Source of the DNA: Globisporangium splendens | Taxonomy: Eukaryota > Oomycota > Peronosporomycetes > Pythiales > Pythiaceae | Length of the DNA stretch: 64,000 nt | Assembly (NCBI GenBank): GCA_006386115.1 | Contig: VFIW01000037.1 | Coordinates: 124,001 to 188,000 of the forward strand | Direction: 5' to 3' | In this document: in pieces, positions 11,902-24,500 of the stretch | How positions within the stretch are numbered: the first letter of the stretch is position 1 | Layout: each line of letters begins with the position of its first letter | Notes under the pieces: generated by a model | Seen by the model: only the letters and a program-made list of their open reading frames with translations | Databases searched by the model: none | Told to the model about the DNA's origin: nothing | Made by a program: the position numbers and the translations under genes

Positions 11902-13506
11902 CTAAATACTGATCTCAATTTCTTCGTCTTCGATGGAATCGACAGATTCCTCGGAGCCCCGCGAGAGCACGGGGATGTGGTGGTCTCGAGGCGAATGCAG
12001 TCTCCGTTTACTGGAATATCGGCCCAGCATGGGGATGTCGCCATCGTTGCTCTTCACCGACCGACGCGAGAACTGCACGAGGATCGGCGAGCTTCCTTCT
12101 TCATCCTCGACGACATGAGAGTGCCTGCTGGACCTCCTGGATTGCGAGTTTAACGGCGCAAATGACACGAAGCTCTCGGAGAGAACAGACTCCGGGTCTT
12201 CGATGGTGCGCTGAGGTTTGGAGACTGCTCCAGCCGTCTGGCTAGGATTAAACTCTCCATCGTGTGCTGTCGACTCGTTGCCGGTGGCTCCTGAAGACGA
12301 TTGGTCTGCAGCAGCAGCAGTACCATCCACAGCGGAGCTACTGACATCTTGGCTTCCTGATGGCGCGGAAGGCTTCTGGTTCGCAGAGACCGTGGCCGAA
12401 CTCGTCGAGGACTCTGCGGGTGAGTCGAACGAGTCGACGTACCTGACGTCATTCAAACCGCCTGTGCTGGAGCTGAAATCTGACGTCGATTGCTGGCTCT
12501 TCTTTCTGCGGTTTGAGGAACCTACGCGGACGAACGCGACCACGAGTGCGACGAGCCCCACACCGCCGACCGCGATCCCGATAATGCCCTCGGTGCTCAA
12601 CCCTGAGCCACGACCATAACTGGTTCCTGTCTCGACCTGGTCGTCTGGGGACGGAGCACTAATGCTGGTGTCCGCGCCACTCCGCACGGATGTCTCCGGT
12701 GTCTCCGCGCTTCGGTCTTCGTCGTCCGCTGAAGCACTGCTGCTACTGCTGTTGCTGCTGGTTCTTGTTTCAGATGAGATGGAGGAAGATGCAGGCGATG
12801 CGGTACTGCTGTCACTGGTGAAAGTGGCGAAAGTTGTGTCTGGAGAAGGAGTATTGCTGTCAGTACTGGTGAAAGGAGCATACAACGACGGAGACACAGT
12901 GTTGCTCTCACCACTGGCAACAGGTGCACTCGCCGGTGGCGCAGTGTTGGTGTCAGTACTGACAGTGGAAGTCACGGCCGGTGCCGCAGTATTGGTGTTA
13001 GGACTGGTAGCGGAAGGTGCAGCTGGCGGCGGCGTATTGGTGACAGGACTGGCAGTGGAAGGTATGATTGGCGGCGTCGTAATGGTATCGCTAATTGCGA
13101 TGGGAGGTACGATCGGTGGTGCTGTGGTGACTTCTGGGCTGATGGAAGCTTCGTCTCGCCGAGGAGGACTGGTGTCGCTGCTGGGGGCTGAAGGAACGCC
13201 GGACGTTGCAGTAGTGATGTCAGTACCCGAGTTTAGTATTGCTGGCGACGGTGAAGCATTGCTGTCATTACCCGTGGAAGAAACGTCCAATGGCGCGTCC
13301 GACGTCGCCTGCAAATGGCCTGCATGTTGCAAACAGCATAATCAGAAGAAGAGTGAGCGTCTTGCGTTAATCCATTTGGCGTATTCAATGTGATATGCAA
13401 ACGTACGTGTTGGTGCACCGACATACTCGGCCGTCGACGCAGGTGCGGTCGTGACGAGTAGCCCAACGCAGCACGCCGCCACCACGCGACGCAGCGTCTT
13501 CGCCAT
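11902..13506 (-). CDS. Large mucin-like type I membrane protein
   Basis: Two exons (13506-13407, 13319-11902) encode 505 residues. Residues 1-26 are a signal peptide (MAKTLRRVVAACCVGLLVTT), followed by about 200 residues of degenerate repeats about 20 residues long, built of T, S, P, A and N (units such as SPVTNTPPPAAPSA and STDTNTAPPASAPV), which look heavily O-glycosylated. One transmembrane helix at about 276-298 (IIGIAVGGVGLVALVVAFV) is followed by an RRKK stop and a long acidic/serine tail ending SIEDEEIEISI. It shares its plan (signal peptide in exon 1, S/T stalk, one helix, serine-rich tail) with the gene at 7802. Function unknown. A role in wall contact or adhesion is inference. Confidence 0.75.
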
Positions 13507-14573
13507 TCTTGTGTGCGTTGCTGCTCCTCCTCTCTTTCGCCACGTGCGCTTGCGTGCTTGCTTCTCGTCGACAGACAGAGGGACTGACTGACTGATTGAT
13601 TGACTGGTGAACTCACGCCTCACAGCGCAGGAAGGAAGGAATGATGGGACACACGCAGTTGGTGGGGGAGGCTCTGGTGATTACGGAGAGCGCGGCTCAA
13701 TGGCGCCGTGCAGATCAAGTATTAAGGCGAGACGCAGCCACGAAGGGCTCAATTGAGCCCAGTCGAATTGGTTGAGGTCCGCATCGCAATCTGACGCCTG
13801 TCGTCGGATCGTGGCGTTGCAGACACCCAATCAGCGCCGCGCAAAAGAGCAGGTTCAGCCATAAAAAGGTCATTTGTGTGTCTTTAGTTGTTTTTTAGAA
13901 TCTTTTCTATGCAAAACACGAAGTGGCAAGCAAAAGCAGCGGTTGCAGTGTGAAAAAACTCCAGCAACATAGTAAAAAATGCCCCCTCACCACAGTACGC
14001 GTGCGTTGCACACGCTGACGATGCACAAAATGATCGCTTGCTGCAAATTATTACTAGTAAATTAGGAGTATGTGCAAACAGCAATTAACATTGCTGGGTT
14101 GCACATAAACTTAAAACAAACTAAAGAGTGAGGGAAATTTCAACAAGGAATCACAAATGCACGAGCACCAAGGCAAATCACAAGACAAATGGAGGTGTCT
14201 ATGCCCCCTGGCGTGGGATCCGGAGTGATATTGTCGGAATGCTGCAGGCCGTTCGAGATGTGCTGCTGCTGCCTTGAGAGACCACGCTTTTTAGTGTGGG
14301 TTCATCGTTCATTTTTTAGAAGAGAACGGCCATTCTCTTCGCGATCCCCACCAAAAAGAGGCAGTTTCACAGGTTTGTGTCTGTTTTGCAATAAAGAACC
14401 CATCGCAGGGCTGCATTTGTAAATTACTAATAGATGAACAACGTACTGCAGAAGACAGAATAATACATAGAAGAAGTTGCATTCTTCAACTGCACTGTGC
14501 GGTTCCGAATAGAAGCTCGCTCTTCTCCTTTTCCACTGAGTAGGAAGAAGACAAAGACGCCGAAGAGTTAAGG
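13507..14573. other. Divergent intergenic region
   Basis: About 1.07 kb between the mucin-like gene and MOB4. It includes gactgactgattgattgactgg simple sequence just upstream of the minus-strand start and an AT-rich middle. No gene or RNA recognised. Confidence 0.5.
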
Positions 14574-15224
14574 ATGGCGGCGACGACGACGGTGGTCGTG
14601 GGCAAGAACCTGCCGGGCAGCCGCAACGAGGAGTTTTTCGCGTGGGAGGGCCAGCCCAGCAGCAGCGCCAAAGCCGTGGACACGGGCGGTGCCTTCGAGG
14701 CCGAGCAGCTCATCCAGCGCCTCGTGCGTGCCGACCCCACGGCGCTCGCCAAGATCTACCACGTGCCGGACGACCAGGACACGTACCTGTGGCAGTACGA
14801 GCATCTGCGCCAAGTCATGAAGGAGCTCAACATCCTGGTTGCGCGGCTCGACGGGAAGTGTACGCGCGAGGGCTGCATGGTCATGAAGGCCACGGACGAC
14901 TGGGTGTTTCTGTGCGCGGCGCACAAGGCGCCGAAGGAGTGCTGCGCGTTCGAGTACATCATCCACACGATGGACAACGTCAACACGCTGCTCACGAGCA
15001 GCCGCGTGTTCCCGTCGCGCGTGTCGATCACGAGCAACGCGACACAGTACTTCCAGTCCGTCGCGAGACGCCTCTACCGCATCTTCTCGCACACGTACTT
15101 CCACCACCCCGAGGTGTTCCGCGAGTTCGAAGACGAAACCTATTTATGCCACCGCTTCGTGTACTTTGTGCTGCATTTCTGCTTGATCCCCAAGAATCTG
15201 CTGATCATCCCCGACATGATGTAG
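14574..15224 (+). CDS. MOB4: MOB4/phocein-type MOB kinase activator
   Basis: A single exon of 216 residues, close to the usual 220-225. The sequence follows the MOB4 subgroup: NLPGSRNEEFFAWEG near the N-terminus, YLWQYEHLRQVMKELN, zinc ligands in CTREGCMVM and the later HTYFHH, and DDWVFLCAAHKAPKECCAFEY, FPSRVSI and RRLYRIFSHTYFHHPEVF. MOB4 is part of the STRIPAK complex, which brings PP2A together with germinal-centre kinases. The C-terminus ends shortly after IPKNLLIIPDMM, shorter than in animals. The gene faces CHMP2 with only 136 bp between stop codons. Confidence 0.95.
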   Translation: MAATTTVVVGKNLPGSRNEEFFAWEGQPSSSAKAVDTGGAFEAEQLIQRLVRADPTALAKIYHVPDDQDTYLWQYEHLRQVMKELNILVARLDGKCTREGCMVMKATDDWVFLCAAHKAPKECCAFEYIIHTMDNVNTLLTSSRVFPSRVSITSNATQYFQSVARRLYRIFSHTYFHHPEVFREFEDETYLCHRFVYFVLHFCLIPKNLLIIPDMM

Positions 15225-15360
15225 CAAGTTTGTGCGTCTTGAGAAAAGTGAAAAGGAACAAGCTCGTACAAAAACAACAAAAAAATAAACAAGTTGCCAT
15301 TCAAGTAAAGCTGTCACTTTGTGAGAAAGAAAGCAAAAAATAAAAGCTACTTCGTTCATC

Positions 15361-16161
15361 CTACGATCTTCGGAGGTTGTTTAATCGTGCTTCTAATTCG
15401 CTCATCGCAGAATCGCTCGCGTCACCGCCACCGGCGGCAACCGGGGCTGGCGGTGGGACCACTGCTGGCGCCGCCTGCGCTGCTGCTGCAGCTGGCGCGG
15501 CTTGCACGACTGGAGCCTCTGGCACCGAGCCCGTCAAGTCGATACCTATCTCGTCCAATACCTGCCCCACGATCTTCTCTTCTTCCTCTTCGTCCTGGTC
15601 GGCGTCCATGACGTCATCGATGGTTTCGCCGATCATCTCCTGCTGCATCTCCATCTTCTCGCTCTCTTTCGTGTATTCCATCATGATCTGGTTCAGCTTG
15701 GGCAGGTTCATCGTCTTCGCCATCGCCTGCATAGCCTTCGTCGTGCCTTGCAGCGCCGACGTCATCGCCTCCGCCGATTTCGCAGTCTGTGTACAATCCA
15801 CACAAGTATTCAACATCAGTCTTCCCCCTTGTACATAGTGTAATATGTACCCACTGCACAATCCACCAGCACTGAGCGAAGAACGTACCTCTAAGCGCAG
15901 CGAGACGGCCTGCAACTGCGAGCGCATCGTGTAGAACTTGGTCACGTGCTGTCGCGTGCGCACAAGATCCTTGGCCATGATCTTGACCGACGCGATCTGG
16001 CCCTCCTTCGCCATCTTCTTGATCTCAATGATCAACTTCTTCTCCTGCATCTGCAGGTTGGCGCGCTCGCGGTCCAGCTCGCGCACGGCGCGGTTGATCT
16101 CGCGCTTGTTCTCGCGCAGCTGCTCCTTCAGCGTCTTCTTCTTGCCCAGTGCGTTACCCAT
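15361..16161 (-). CDS. CHMP2: ESCRT-III subunit CHMP2/Vps2
   Basis: Two exons (16161-15889, 15786-15361) across a 102-bp intron give 232 residues. The intron is read-through open in frame, so a naive call would add 34 wrong residues. Removing it joins AVSLRLE to TAKSAEAM, as in CHMP2A. Features are a basic N-terminal helix pair (RELDRERANLQMQEKKLI, IKIMAKDLVRTRQHVTKF), acidic MDADQDEEEEEK, an alanine/proline-rich linker that is longer than in animals, and a C-terminal MIM1 helix LEARLNNLRR that binds Vps4. ESCRT-III forms membrane-cutting filaments in multivesicular body formation and abscission. Confidence 0.95.
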   Translation of the reverse strand: MGNALGKKKTLKEQLRENKREINRAVRELDRERANLQMQEKKLIIEIKKMAKEGQIASVKIMAKDLVRTRQHVTKFYTMRSQLQAVSLRLEVRSSLSAGGLCSGYILHYVQGGRLMLNTCVDCTQTAKSAEAMTSALQGTTKAMQAMAKTMNLPKLNQIMMEYTKESEKMEMQQEMIGETIDDVMDADQDEEEEEKIVGQVLDEIGIDLTGSVPEAPVVQAAPAAAAAQAAPAVVPPPAPVAAGGGDASDSAMSELEARLNNLRRS

Positions 16162-18790
16162 GCTGCCTACCTCTTTAACACGCTTCCCCTTTAATCTCTC
16201 GTCGCCACTTCCTTTTCTTCTCGTTCGTCCTCGCGGCGATGGCTTGGAGCAGGATTGAAGAATGACCAGCGTCTTTGTGGGATAATCACCCCTAAAGTCG
16301 TCTAGGTACGAGCCAAGGGAGAACTTCGAACTTAATCAAAAAATCAACTTTGGTGAAGTTTGGAGTGCCAACCCATCCGAACTTTACGGCGCCGTGGGAC
16401 ACGAATCCGAACCATCATTTTTTAGCCAATCACAGACGGATTGAGTGCCTAAGTTCGCGTTGTCCGCTCATAAAGTGCGCATGCCACTTGGATTACTATT
16501 TTCAAAATAATAATCTGGACACCATGGAGTGTCTGACGCGCAACGAGTGAACAGCGAGCTGCCACATTGAGATTTACTGCAAAGATGGAAATCGCGTTCT
16601 TCCTCTTTGTGTCGAGGTAAAAGGTGGCGACGACACCCTTTCCATACGTACGCCCAACGAGGTGGACATTTGCTTCCCTATGCTTATACACACAAACCTC
16701 AAACAAGGCGACACCATTTCCAGTCAGCCGGTTGGTGACGAACTCTCCGATAACGTAGCAGGTAAGATATGAAAAAGCAAGTGCCAAAGCGTGTAAGTGA
16801 GCTCATGTAGTGCGAGAACGCATATTCAGGCGCTCTTGGTGTCCTGACGCAGTTTGGACCTGCTGATGGTGCTCGTCAAAATTCACGCTGGTCCGTTTGT
16901 CCCAATGTCTGGGATGCCCAAGTTACCCAACCACGAATTCATGCATGAAGATTCCACATATCAATGCATTCTCAAGCGCCATCGCTCTTCGCCACTTAAT
17001 CGATGGCAAGAAAATGGAAGCTTCAGTGCATTGGCGCAATGCTTTTCGAACACCGTGGTCAAAAGAAACTTTGGTTCAAATGGCTAACTGTTGCTGAGTC
17101 GGGCGGTGCTTCGAATCCTGCCGTGCATCGAGTACACGCGTCCAGACCGAGTTGAACGTTGCGAAAAATGGGGAGAAGAGCGATCCGAGAGCATTCGATG
17201 CGTGTGAGAGAGCTGCAGGGTGTGACAACCGCGATTTGTCCCTGATTCGCCTGCAGAAGAGGCCAATAATCAGGGCAAATGCGATCGATACTCCAGCAAT
17301 GCAACACCACAGGAATAATCGGATTTTATGCGAGGATCTGCGTGGAAGAAGAGGACATCAAGGGCTACTCCATCTCATAGCAAGCGCTGCTTTTGGAAAT
17401 ATGCACGAAGATGACTTGAACGTGGGATGGTCGCGTGTGCAGTCCAGTGTGAGGGTTTGTGGCGATACCAAGACGCTACGCACTTCAACGGATTAGACGG
17501 ATTATATAGCAGCATGAAGGCGTCAAGGGCTACTTCCTTTCACAGCAAGTGCTTTTGGTTGGAGTGTGCAGTGATCGGGGCTCGATGGTGCAATGCGTGC
17601 GTCTTGGCGATGCAAGTCGCTATCAAGGCAAAACGAAGGCAGCGCATTCGATTTCACGAAGTCAATCCACGTCCAGAATCATCCAGAAGCGACGCAGATT
17701 TCGTGAAATAAGGTTAGCGACCGGAAGGAAATTGTCGACGACAAAGCCCAAGTTGACGTCTTGTGTTGTCAGTCCGTTACTATGAAGAATGATCCGTCTG
17801 CATTTGGAGCTCTCCTCAGTTCCTCACCCTCCCATCCTCAACGAAAGGATGGGAGTGCTGCTGCTACACGTCTCCTTGGGAAGCATAAAAGTGAGGGCTT
17901 TGCAAGACACACCCGCTACAAACACAAGAAGATCGCGTTGTTACAACCATTTGGGGGGGGAGTTGTTTTCACATGGCAGAGGAATGCATATAATAGTTGC
18001 ATTTTGGTTCTCAAAGTGAGCTCTCGGCATTCCTCCTGACCACACCCAAAACGACCATTTTTTCGCGCGAAAAGATCCGGTGTTAAAATACCGAATCGTA
18101 AGAATTGTTCAAATAATTCTTTTCACACCTAATTCCAGGACTATTTTGGGTCTTTTCGTTGAGGACTCGGGTTGGACCTTCCAGAAGCGGCTGGTGGTCG
18201 TTTTTCAGGAGTGAATGCATCCCCTCATCGTGCAACTCTCGTGATCTTCTCTCCAGTGCACAAGGACTCATCACTATAAATAGACGCCACAGAGAGAGAG
18301 AGAGAGATAAAACGAAGATGCGTGTATACAATATTGCGATCGAGATTGTTTGTAGATCTGCAGTTATGAAACGCGCATGGCGTTGTTTCTCAATCATTTC
18401 TTTCCTGAGGGTTCCGACAGGTTGGCACCCGATTCTTCGTTCTTCTCCACACGGTTGCGGAATCGGGGGCGAAGGCTGCGAGAGGGACAAGTTCAGGGGT
18501 AGGGTAGAGACGGTTTTCCTTGTCGCAGGGGGACTATTTTTGGCCTTTCTCTCTCCGCCACCCGTGAGTCTTGTCCTCCTGGCTCCCCTCCCCACACGCG
18601 CAAGCCCAACGGGTCGTCCATAAAGTGTCGCGGGCCGCCAAGAAAACACATCGCGCCTGTGTCGCCCGCCGCCGCTCAAGACGCTTCTTCCTCCTGCGAT
18701 ACCGTAGGCTGCCGCCCCCTCATCGAACAACGAAACGCGCGCGCGCAACTCGCAGCCGAACGCAGCAGAGACTTCGAAAGAGAGAGCGAC
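16162..18790. other. Gene-poor region of 2.6 kb with decayed coding-like pieces
   Basis: No intact gene is supported. Three things stand out. First, a plus-strand stretch of about 74 codons (about 16549-16772) ends in a good donor (gcag|gtaaga) and reads protein-like (for example CVEVKGGDDTLSIRTPNEVD). Second, plus-strand frames at 16897-17097 and 17100-17496 are in the same frame separated by one stop. Third, a local duplication: a block around 17350-17400 containing tcaagggctactc and agcaagcgctgctttt recurs at about 17520-17565. A TATA-like ctataaatag at about 18275 and a GA tract at 18291-18307 precede the next gene by 490 bp. Confidence 0.35.
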
Positions 18791-21588
18791 ATGCTCCCGG
18801 CGGCGTCGACGGCGACCATGGTGGCCGACTCGCCCGTGGCCGCAGTGTCGTTCTGTCGCCTCGAGTGCGACCACAAGGAGCTCTTCCAGCCAGAGTACAA
18901 ACGGTGCGTTGGCTTGTATTTGCTCTTTGCACTGCAGCAAACACCCGATGTGGGCTCGTTCGTGTGTGCGTGTGCGTGTGTTGCTTGCTGACGCTTTGGT
19001 GGCTTATTGGCTTGTTTGGTGTTTGCAGGAGCAACCGCACCAAGGGCCTCAAGATCCTCCGGTACCCTTCGCTCTCCATCCCATTCCTATTGCATATCAC
19101 TGCCACAGAAAAACAGTAATGCTGACTTGCTGATCTCGCAATTGTATCTGCTTTACGGACACTTTAGATGCTTTCCACACTGCTGCCCGAACCACATGGA
19201 TCGCAGCTACTGCGGCAGCTCCCTCCACGTGCTCGTACACACGACATCCACAAGTGACGCAGCGCCACAACCATCTCAATCCCAAGCATCGCCGGATGGC
19301 GTCGGCGAGCTCTCCGTGTTTGCGCGGTTCGAGTCGGCCTCGGATCCCGGGATGGAGCTCGGCGAGTGCGTCTCGTTCGACAGTGTCACAGCCGCGACGC
19401 AGAGTGAGGAAAACCCCGAGGGTCAATGGATCCCCGGGGTGAAGGAACGCCCGTCGGCGCTCGCAGCCGTCGTCAAGCATACTGGCCACCTTGGAACCGA
19501 GGTTCGTTGTTTGTGTTGTCTTGTTTTGTTGCTTTTTCTTTTCGCACAAACCAACTTTGTCTTGTTTTGCCGCATTGTTATTAGAATGCGCTCGTGTTTC
19601 AACTCAATGGCAAGATCTACTCGCGATGGTATTACGACTGGGAAAGCGGCGCAAACAAGGCGCAGCGACTCATGAAGCACGTGCTCAAGGCCTACGTGTT
19701 TGAAAAGTTACACACCAGCAGCTCCAGTAGCGACTCCGACGGCGAAGCTTCGTCTCCGTACCTGTACCGCGTCGTGGCTGTGATCGTGTCGCCCGAGTTT
19801 ACAGTCATTTCCTACCGCCGCGCACCCTCCGAAGTCGTCAACACGATGAAAAGCGAAGGTTACAACTATAACCACGGCAATGCGTTGCTTCCGCCGTCGG
19901 CCTCACGGCATTTGTCGCCGACGTCGGGCGATCGTAACAAGCGCAGCGCTATGGACGCCATGGAAGTCAACAATCGGTGGCAATTGGACGAGCTTCAGGG
20001 CTCGTCGTTGCGGCATCAGGACGTGGATCCGCGCATGGTAAAGCGAAGACGGCCGGTAGGAGCAGGAGAACCCACGGACTCGTTCTTGCGCTCCAGTGGC
20101 GCGTCGTCGGTGTCTGCGTCCTCGCCACTACTATTGCGCGGTCTCCACAACACGCCTTCGCTTTTTGAGGATAAGGTGATGTGGGAGCACACGAATGGCG
20201 CGGCGGTCACAACGTCCAAGAACCTCGCGCTGCTGTACTGGTTTGTGCAGTGGACGCCCTTGGCTTGCTATGCGTCGTTTGTGGACGAACTCGTGCACAT
20301 CACGCATCGTCGACTTCTCGAGCCGCTGGCGCCGTCCAACCACCATGTGGGCAAGATTAACTGCTTCTCGCGAGTGCTCTTGGAGCACGCCGAGGGAGCA
20401 GGATCGGGATCGGATCCCCATCACGCCTCGAGTCAGCCCAAGCCGCTCCCGTTTGAGCTCGAGACGCTATTACGTGCGGTCTCCCAGGCAGCACTGTGGT
20501 TCTTTTCCGAAGAGACCCGGCAGTGGATCCGTTTGTTTTTCCAGCACCACGCCGAAAACATCCTGGACAAGCAGGCGCTGCGTGCGAGTTTCCTCATGTG
20601 GATCACGGAGACCGAAGAGCGCTTGAATCACCACGTGTTCGCGATGACGTCCCTGAAGACGCTGACGAATGTTGCCGAAGAGATCATCGCCGCCGTGTAC
20701 TCGTACGAGATGTTCCACAGCAAGCGGCCGCAGGTGCGTCAAATCCTCGGCGACCATGGGTTTGCAGGTTGGAACGCGTTTGTGGCGCAGATCCGCGATG
20801 CGTACATCGCCTCCTCGGGCGTTCGCAACCACAGCACGAAGACAGGATCGGCCCAGACAGCGAGCTTCATGCAAACAGGCGTCGTCCGGAATGCGTTTGA
20901 GCAGGGTTGGAACGGCGAGTGGTTGCTCGATACCGAGGAAGCTGTGTGGAAGCCCATGATTACGGGTAGCAACATCGGCAGTCGCTGTGACCCCATCTCG
21001 CTGTTCACGATGTTCGACCTCATCTCCCAGATCGCGCGTCTGGAGCTCGTGCTGAGCGTCCAAGAGCGAATGCTGCGCGTGCGGTCGGCGAACACGATCA
21101 CGTCGGGTTTCGACAGCATGCGACTCGTGCTCGACGGCCAGGAGCGGCTTTTCCGCGTGTTCCCGAACGGCGTCTCGTCGTCCGTGAACGACGGATCCTG
21201 CGGCGATTACATTGGCAGCATGCACATGGAGAGCAAGGGCGAGCGCCTGGTTGTGTACCTCGAGCTCTTTCACTGGGCGATGACGACAAGTGGAGGTGGC
21301 AGTGGTGCCAGCGATCCATCGTATCACGTGCGCATGCGCATCGAGTGCTGGCGTAACCACCGACTGTACGTGAACGGCGAGGTGCTGCAGACGACATCGG
21401 CGTCGTCGTTTGCCGACGAAGAACGGCCGTACCTGGGCGAAATGAAGCTGCGCGCTAAGCGCAAGGCGATCAGCAAGGCTCACGCGCGCCACTTCCACGC
21501 CTCTGTGCTCAACAGCTCCAGCGCGCCGACGCCGCCGGCGTGGAAGCAAATGGGCCGGTTCCGCTTGAGCTACCATCGGCTAGCTTAG
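18791..21588 (+). CDS. Unrecognised 827-residue protein
   Basis: Four exons (18791-18903, 19029-19061, 19168-19501, 19585-21588) join in phase. Exon 2 is only 33 bp. The N-terminus has a cysteine/histidine-rich part (CRLECDHKELF, then RCFPHCCPNHMDRSYCGSS), possibly metal-binding, then FQLNGKIYSRWYYDWESG and a basic segment. The middle is mostly helical with many aromatic residues. The C-terminal 200 residues (from FDLISQIARLELVLSVQERM) alternate charged and hydrophobic residues like a beta-rich ligand-binding fold. No family is recognised. The donor of intron 3 is gttcgt, acceptable but weak. A second in-frame ATG at 18818 could be the real start. High third-position GC and uninterrupted length support a real gene. 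Confidence 0.7.
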
Positions 21589-24500
21589 ATGATTGAACGG
21601 CAACAAACACGTAGCAACAGTAGTAGTAGTATTAGCTCATTTGCGAACTTCATACAGTGAGAGACACAGGTCGAGTGGAGCACGAGTCGAGTAGGCAGGT
21701 TCTTTTTAATCCATGGAAAACAGAGGGTAAGACGCACAGTGAAGTTTCGGAGAGACTCATGTCCTTTGTAGTGACTGTGATGTCACTCACAATCGGAAAT
21801 CGTCGAAGCGTGTGAAAGCGTCAGGACGCTCCTATCGTTCGTTTTCTTTTCTCGTTGAAATTGAGCCCACGAACGTCGAGACGCTCGAGCCTTGGAGTTT
21901 TTTCAGTCTCCGTAAGGAAACGGATGACCGACCTGCTCAGCTGTTCTCTCTTAGTCTTGTGCGACACCAACGCATTCGTCGGGAATACCTCGAGCCGACT
22001 ACCATCTTAGCTGCCAAGCGCACAAAAAATGCCGTAGACCCGAGCTACCGATTACTGGAAACTAACCATCGGTCTCACTTCTGTCACTTTATTTGACGTG
22101 ACCGCGGGGAACTCGTGTGCAGCAGCAAAGTACAACTAATCCCCTTTTTCGAGACTTCGGGTCAAGTAGACTGTGAACTCCTTCTTTTGAAACAAGTTTC
22201 GCGAAAGTAAAGTGAGACCGTGGCGTCAACCAAGCACGCAATTTGAAGGATATTGCTTTGCTTTCACACCACGAACATTCGTTTTACAGCTTCCGAGCCT
22301 ACTGCGTCCATGACAGAGTCCTCACCCTGGAATGGCTCAGCTGCGCTGGTCGCCAGCACCCACGATTAATCTATTGTTCGTACCTCATGAGCTCATTGCG
22401 TATTTCTTTGATCTTGGAGAAAACAAGTGCCTGTGGATCGTTTTGGTCTTTCGAGCACTTGGATGCCGATTTCACTTTTTGCTGATTGTAGTGGCGGCGA
22501 TTTTAATGAATTCCTTTTTGCACCGCGACGCGGATTGGAAGGCTCGCTCCTTGTCCACTTTGTTCGACTTTCCACAACAACAAATTCGCCTCTCGAGCGG
22601 CTCCATGAGATTGTCGCCAACAGCAGCAGCGCAGACGGATATCCAAGACGAATGAGCGCGGGAGACTGGTATCCTAGGAGAAAGAGCCCGTCGAAGTCTT
22701 CTCATAGCTTCATCGTAGGCTGGCAATGTCGATTGTAACTTCATTTGGTTGCCACTGCGACTAGCGCATTCGTTAATGGAATATGCAGCAAATGCAACCG
22801 CATGGGCTTGCTCACTCGCGGTGTTGGCGGTAGCTTCAGATGTTTGTCTGATGAACCAAAGTCTTGTTGTCAAATGGAGGCGAGGGATGCTTCGCCTGCG
22901 CGACACTGTGACACAAGCGCGGTAGCGACAGCAACAGCACGCGCATTGCCCCTTCAATGGCGCAGTTGACACCTCGGCTAAATCATCGCTACGAGCAGAA
23001 ATCTTCGCTCACTGAACGGCCTCCCGCTCCAAGGGAAGGTTGCTTCCTGCCTGCAGAGTGGTTCCGAAGAATCGCCGCTTGGAATACCACATAACCACCA
23101 ACGCGGCCATCTCCTTGTAGCAGTTTATACGTCTCTGCCAAACGCAGCGTCGCTTCTCTTGGGTATGATGATCCTGTGCCCTCGCATACCAGACGCTTTG
23201 TAAGGGTTGTCGTCCCGATCGTTTGCCAAGAGTTTTCCATGTTTCTTACAAGCTTCCTTGGGTTGTGGTTGTCGTTTCGACTCAGCCGGTTGTTGCTCAT
23301 GCGTCTTTGCATGCGAGACGGAGAGCTTCGTTGGCTTCGATACAAGGTAGCACGCCTACCACACGCAAAACCCAGTCGACGGACTGCTTCGCTCGCGTTC
23401 AGGTGACGGAATCCGATACAGTGCCCCTGGTATGCACTCGCACACACGTCGCGAGATATATCCGTCTAATCTTGGTGGAGAAGAGCTTTTTGACTGAACA
23501 AACCTCTCAACTCAGCGACGAGCAATGAGTTTTTCGCAAAGAGACGCAAAAAGTCACCGTCCTAACGGATACTTGACCAAGAAATCGTTGAAAAAAATAG
23601 ACACAGAATCCGTTTTTTTTGGTTTTGGGCCGCTTGCTCGGGGCTGGGACATTTGCTTACTGTTTGATCCCCCACGCTCTTGACACGGTCCACAACCGCG
23701 GTGGCGTTGGGACCTTTTCCTTGAGACTCGTAAAATCTCCGGAGTATCCGTAGCTGCTTGGTTGCGCATGCTCTGTAAATGGACAAGGTCTGGTTTTACT
23801 ATTTTTTTGCAGGCACGACCTGTGCAACGAGTCATGCTCACCAAAGGCACTCGACAAGCAGCTCCAGATGAGCGCAGTTGCTCGTCAGACAAACCAGAGG
23901 TTTCTTGGCAGATGGCAGCGAGGGGCGCTTTGCCCACTAAACCTGCATTGCATTTTCGCATTGCACTTCACAGGTCATCGCTATAAGAGCTTGGTAAAGT
24001 TGGTTGGGCTACTAACCTTTGCATCAATAGCGAAGTGGAGTCCATTTGGCGACTGCAGTTTCCCTTGAACGCTGTCTTGAACCCATCGCAATCGTTCGCC
24101 TTCGATAACAGCATGAACCCGTCTCGATATCGTGTAGACGGACAGGTTGTTCGCGTTCGGTGACGAAATCCACGGTAACGTGTCGGCCAATAAACAAAAC
24201 ACTCAAGTCACCAAGTAAATCCGTTCAAGTTTTGGGAAGATAGCTTTTACTAAAGAAACAATCTTCTTACCATATCATCGAACGAGAACTTGTTTCGTTT
24301 CGATTTGTGCCGAGGGAACAACAGCAAATAAGGAGCACACAAGCGCACAAGCACATGCCTAAATGTAGGACTCAAGCTTGTATCCGTCTACTCCAACTTC
24401 TTCTCGTCGAGTACCAGAATGACTGTATCCTCGACGCGACGAACTCATGAGCCTTTACAGAGCCCTCTTTTCAGCCGCGTTTGGCACAGAAGCAGCTCCG

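Noticed and set aside
15787..15888. In-frame extension of CHMP2 between its two exons
   Set aside because: The segment begins with gtacgt and ends with cacag, and its removal restores the normal CHMP2 alignment, so it is an intron.
20470..21576. 368-codon open frame on the minus strand
   Set aside because: Antisense of the 827-residue protein. Histidine/arginine/valine-rich shadow composition.
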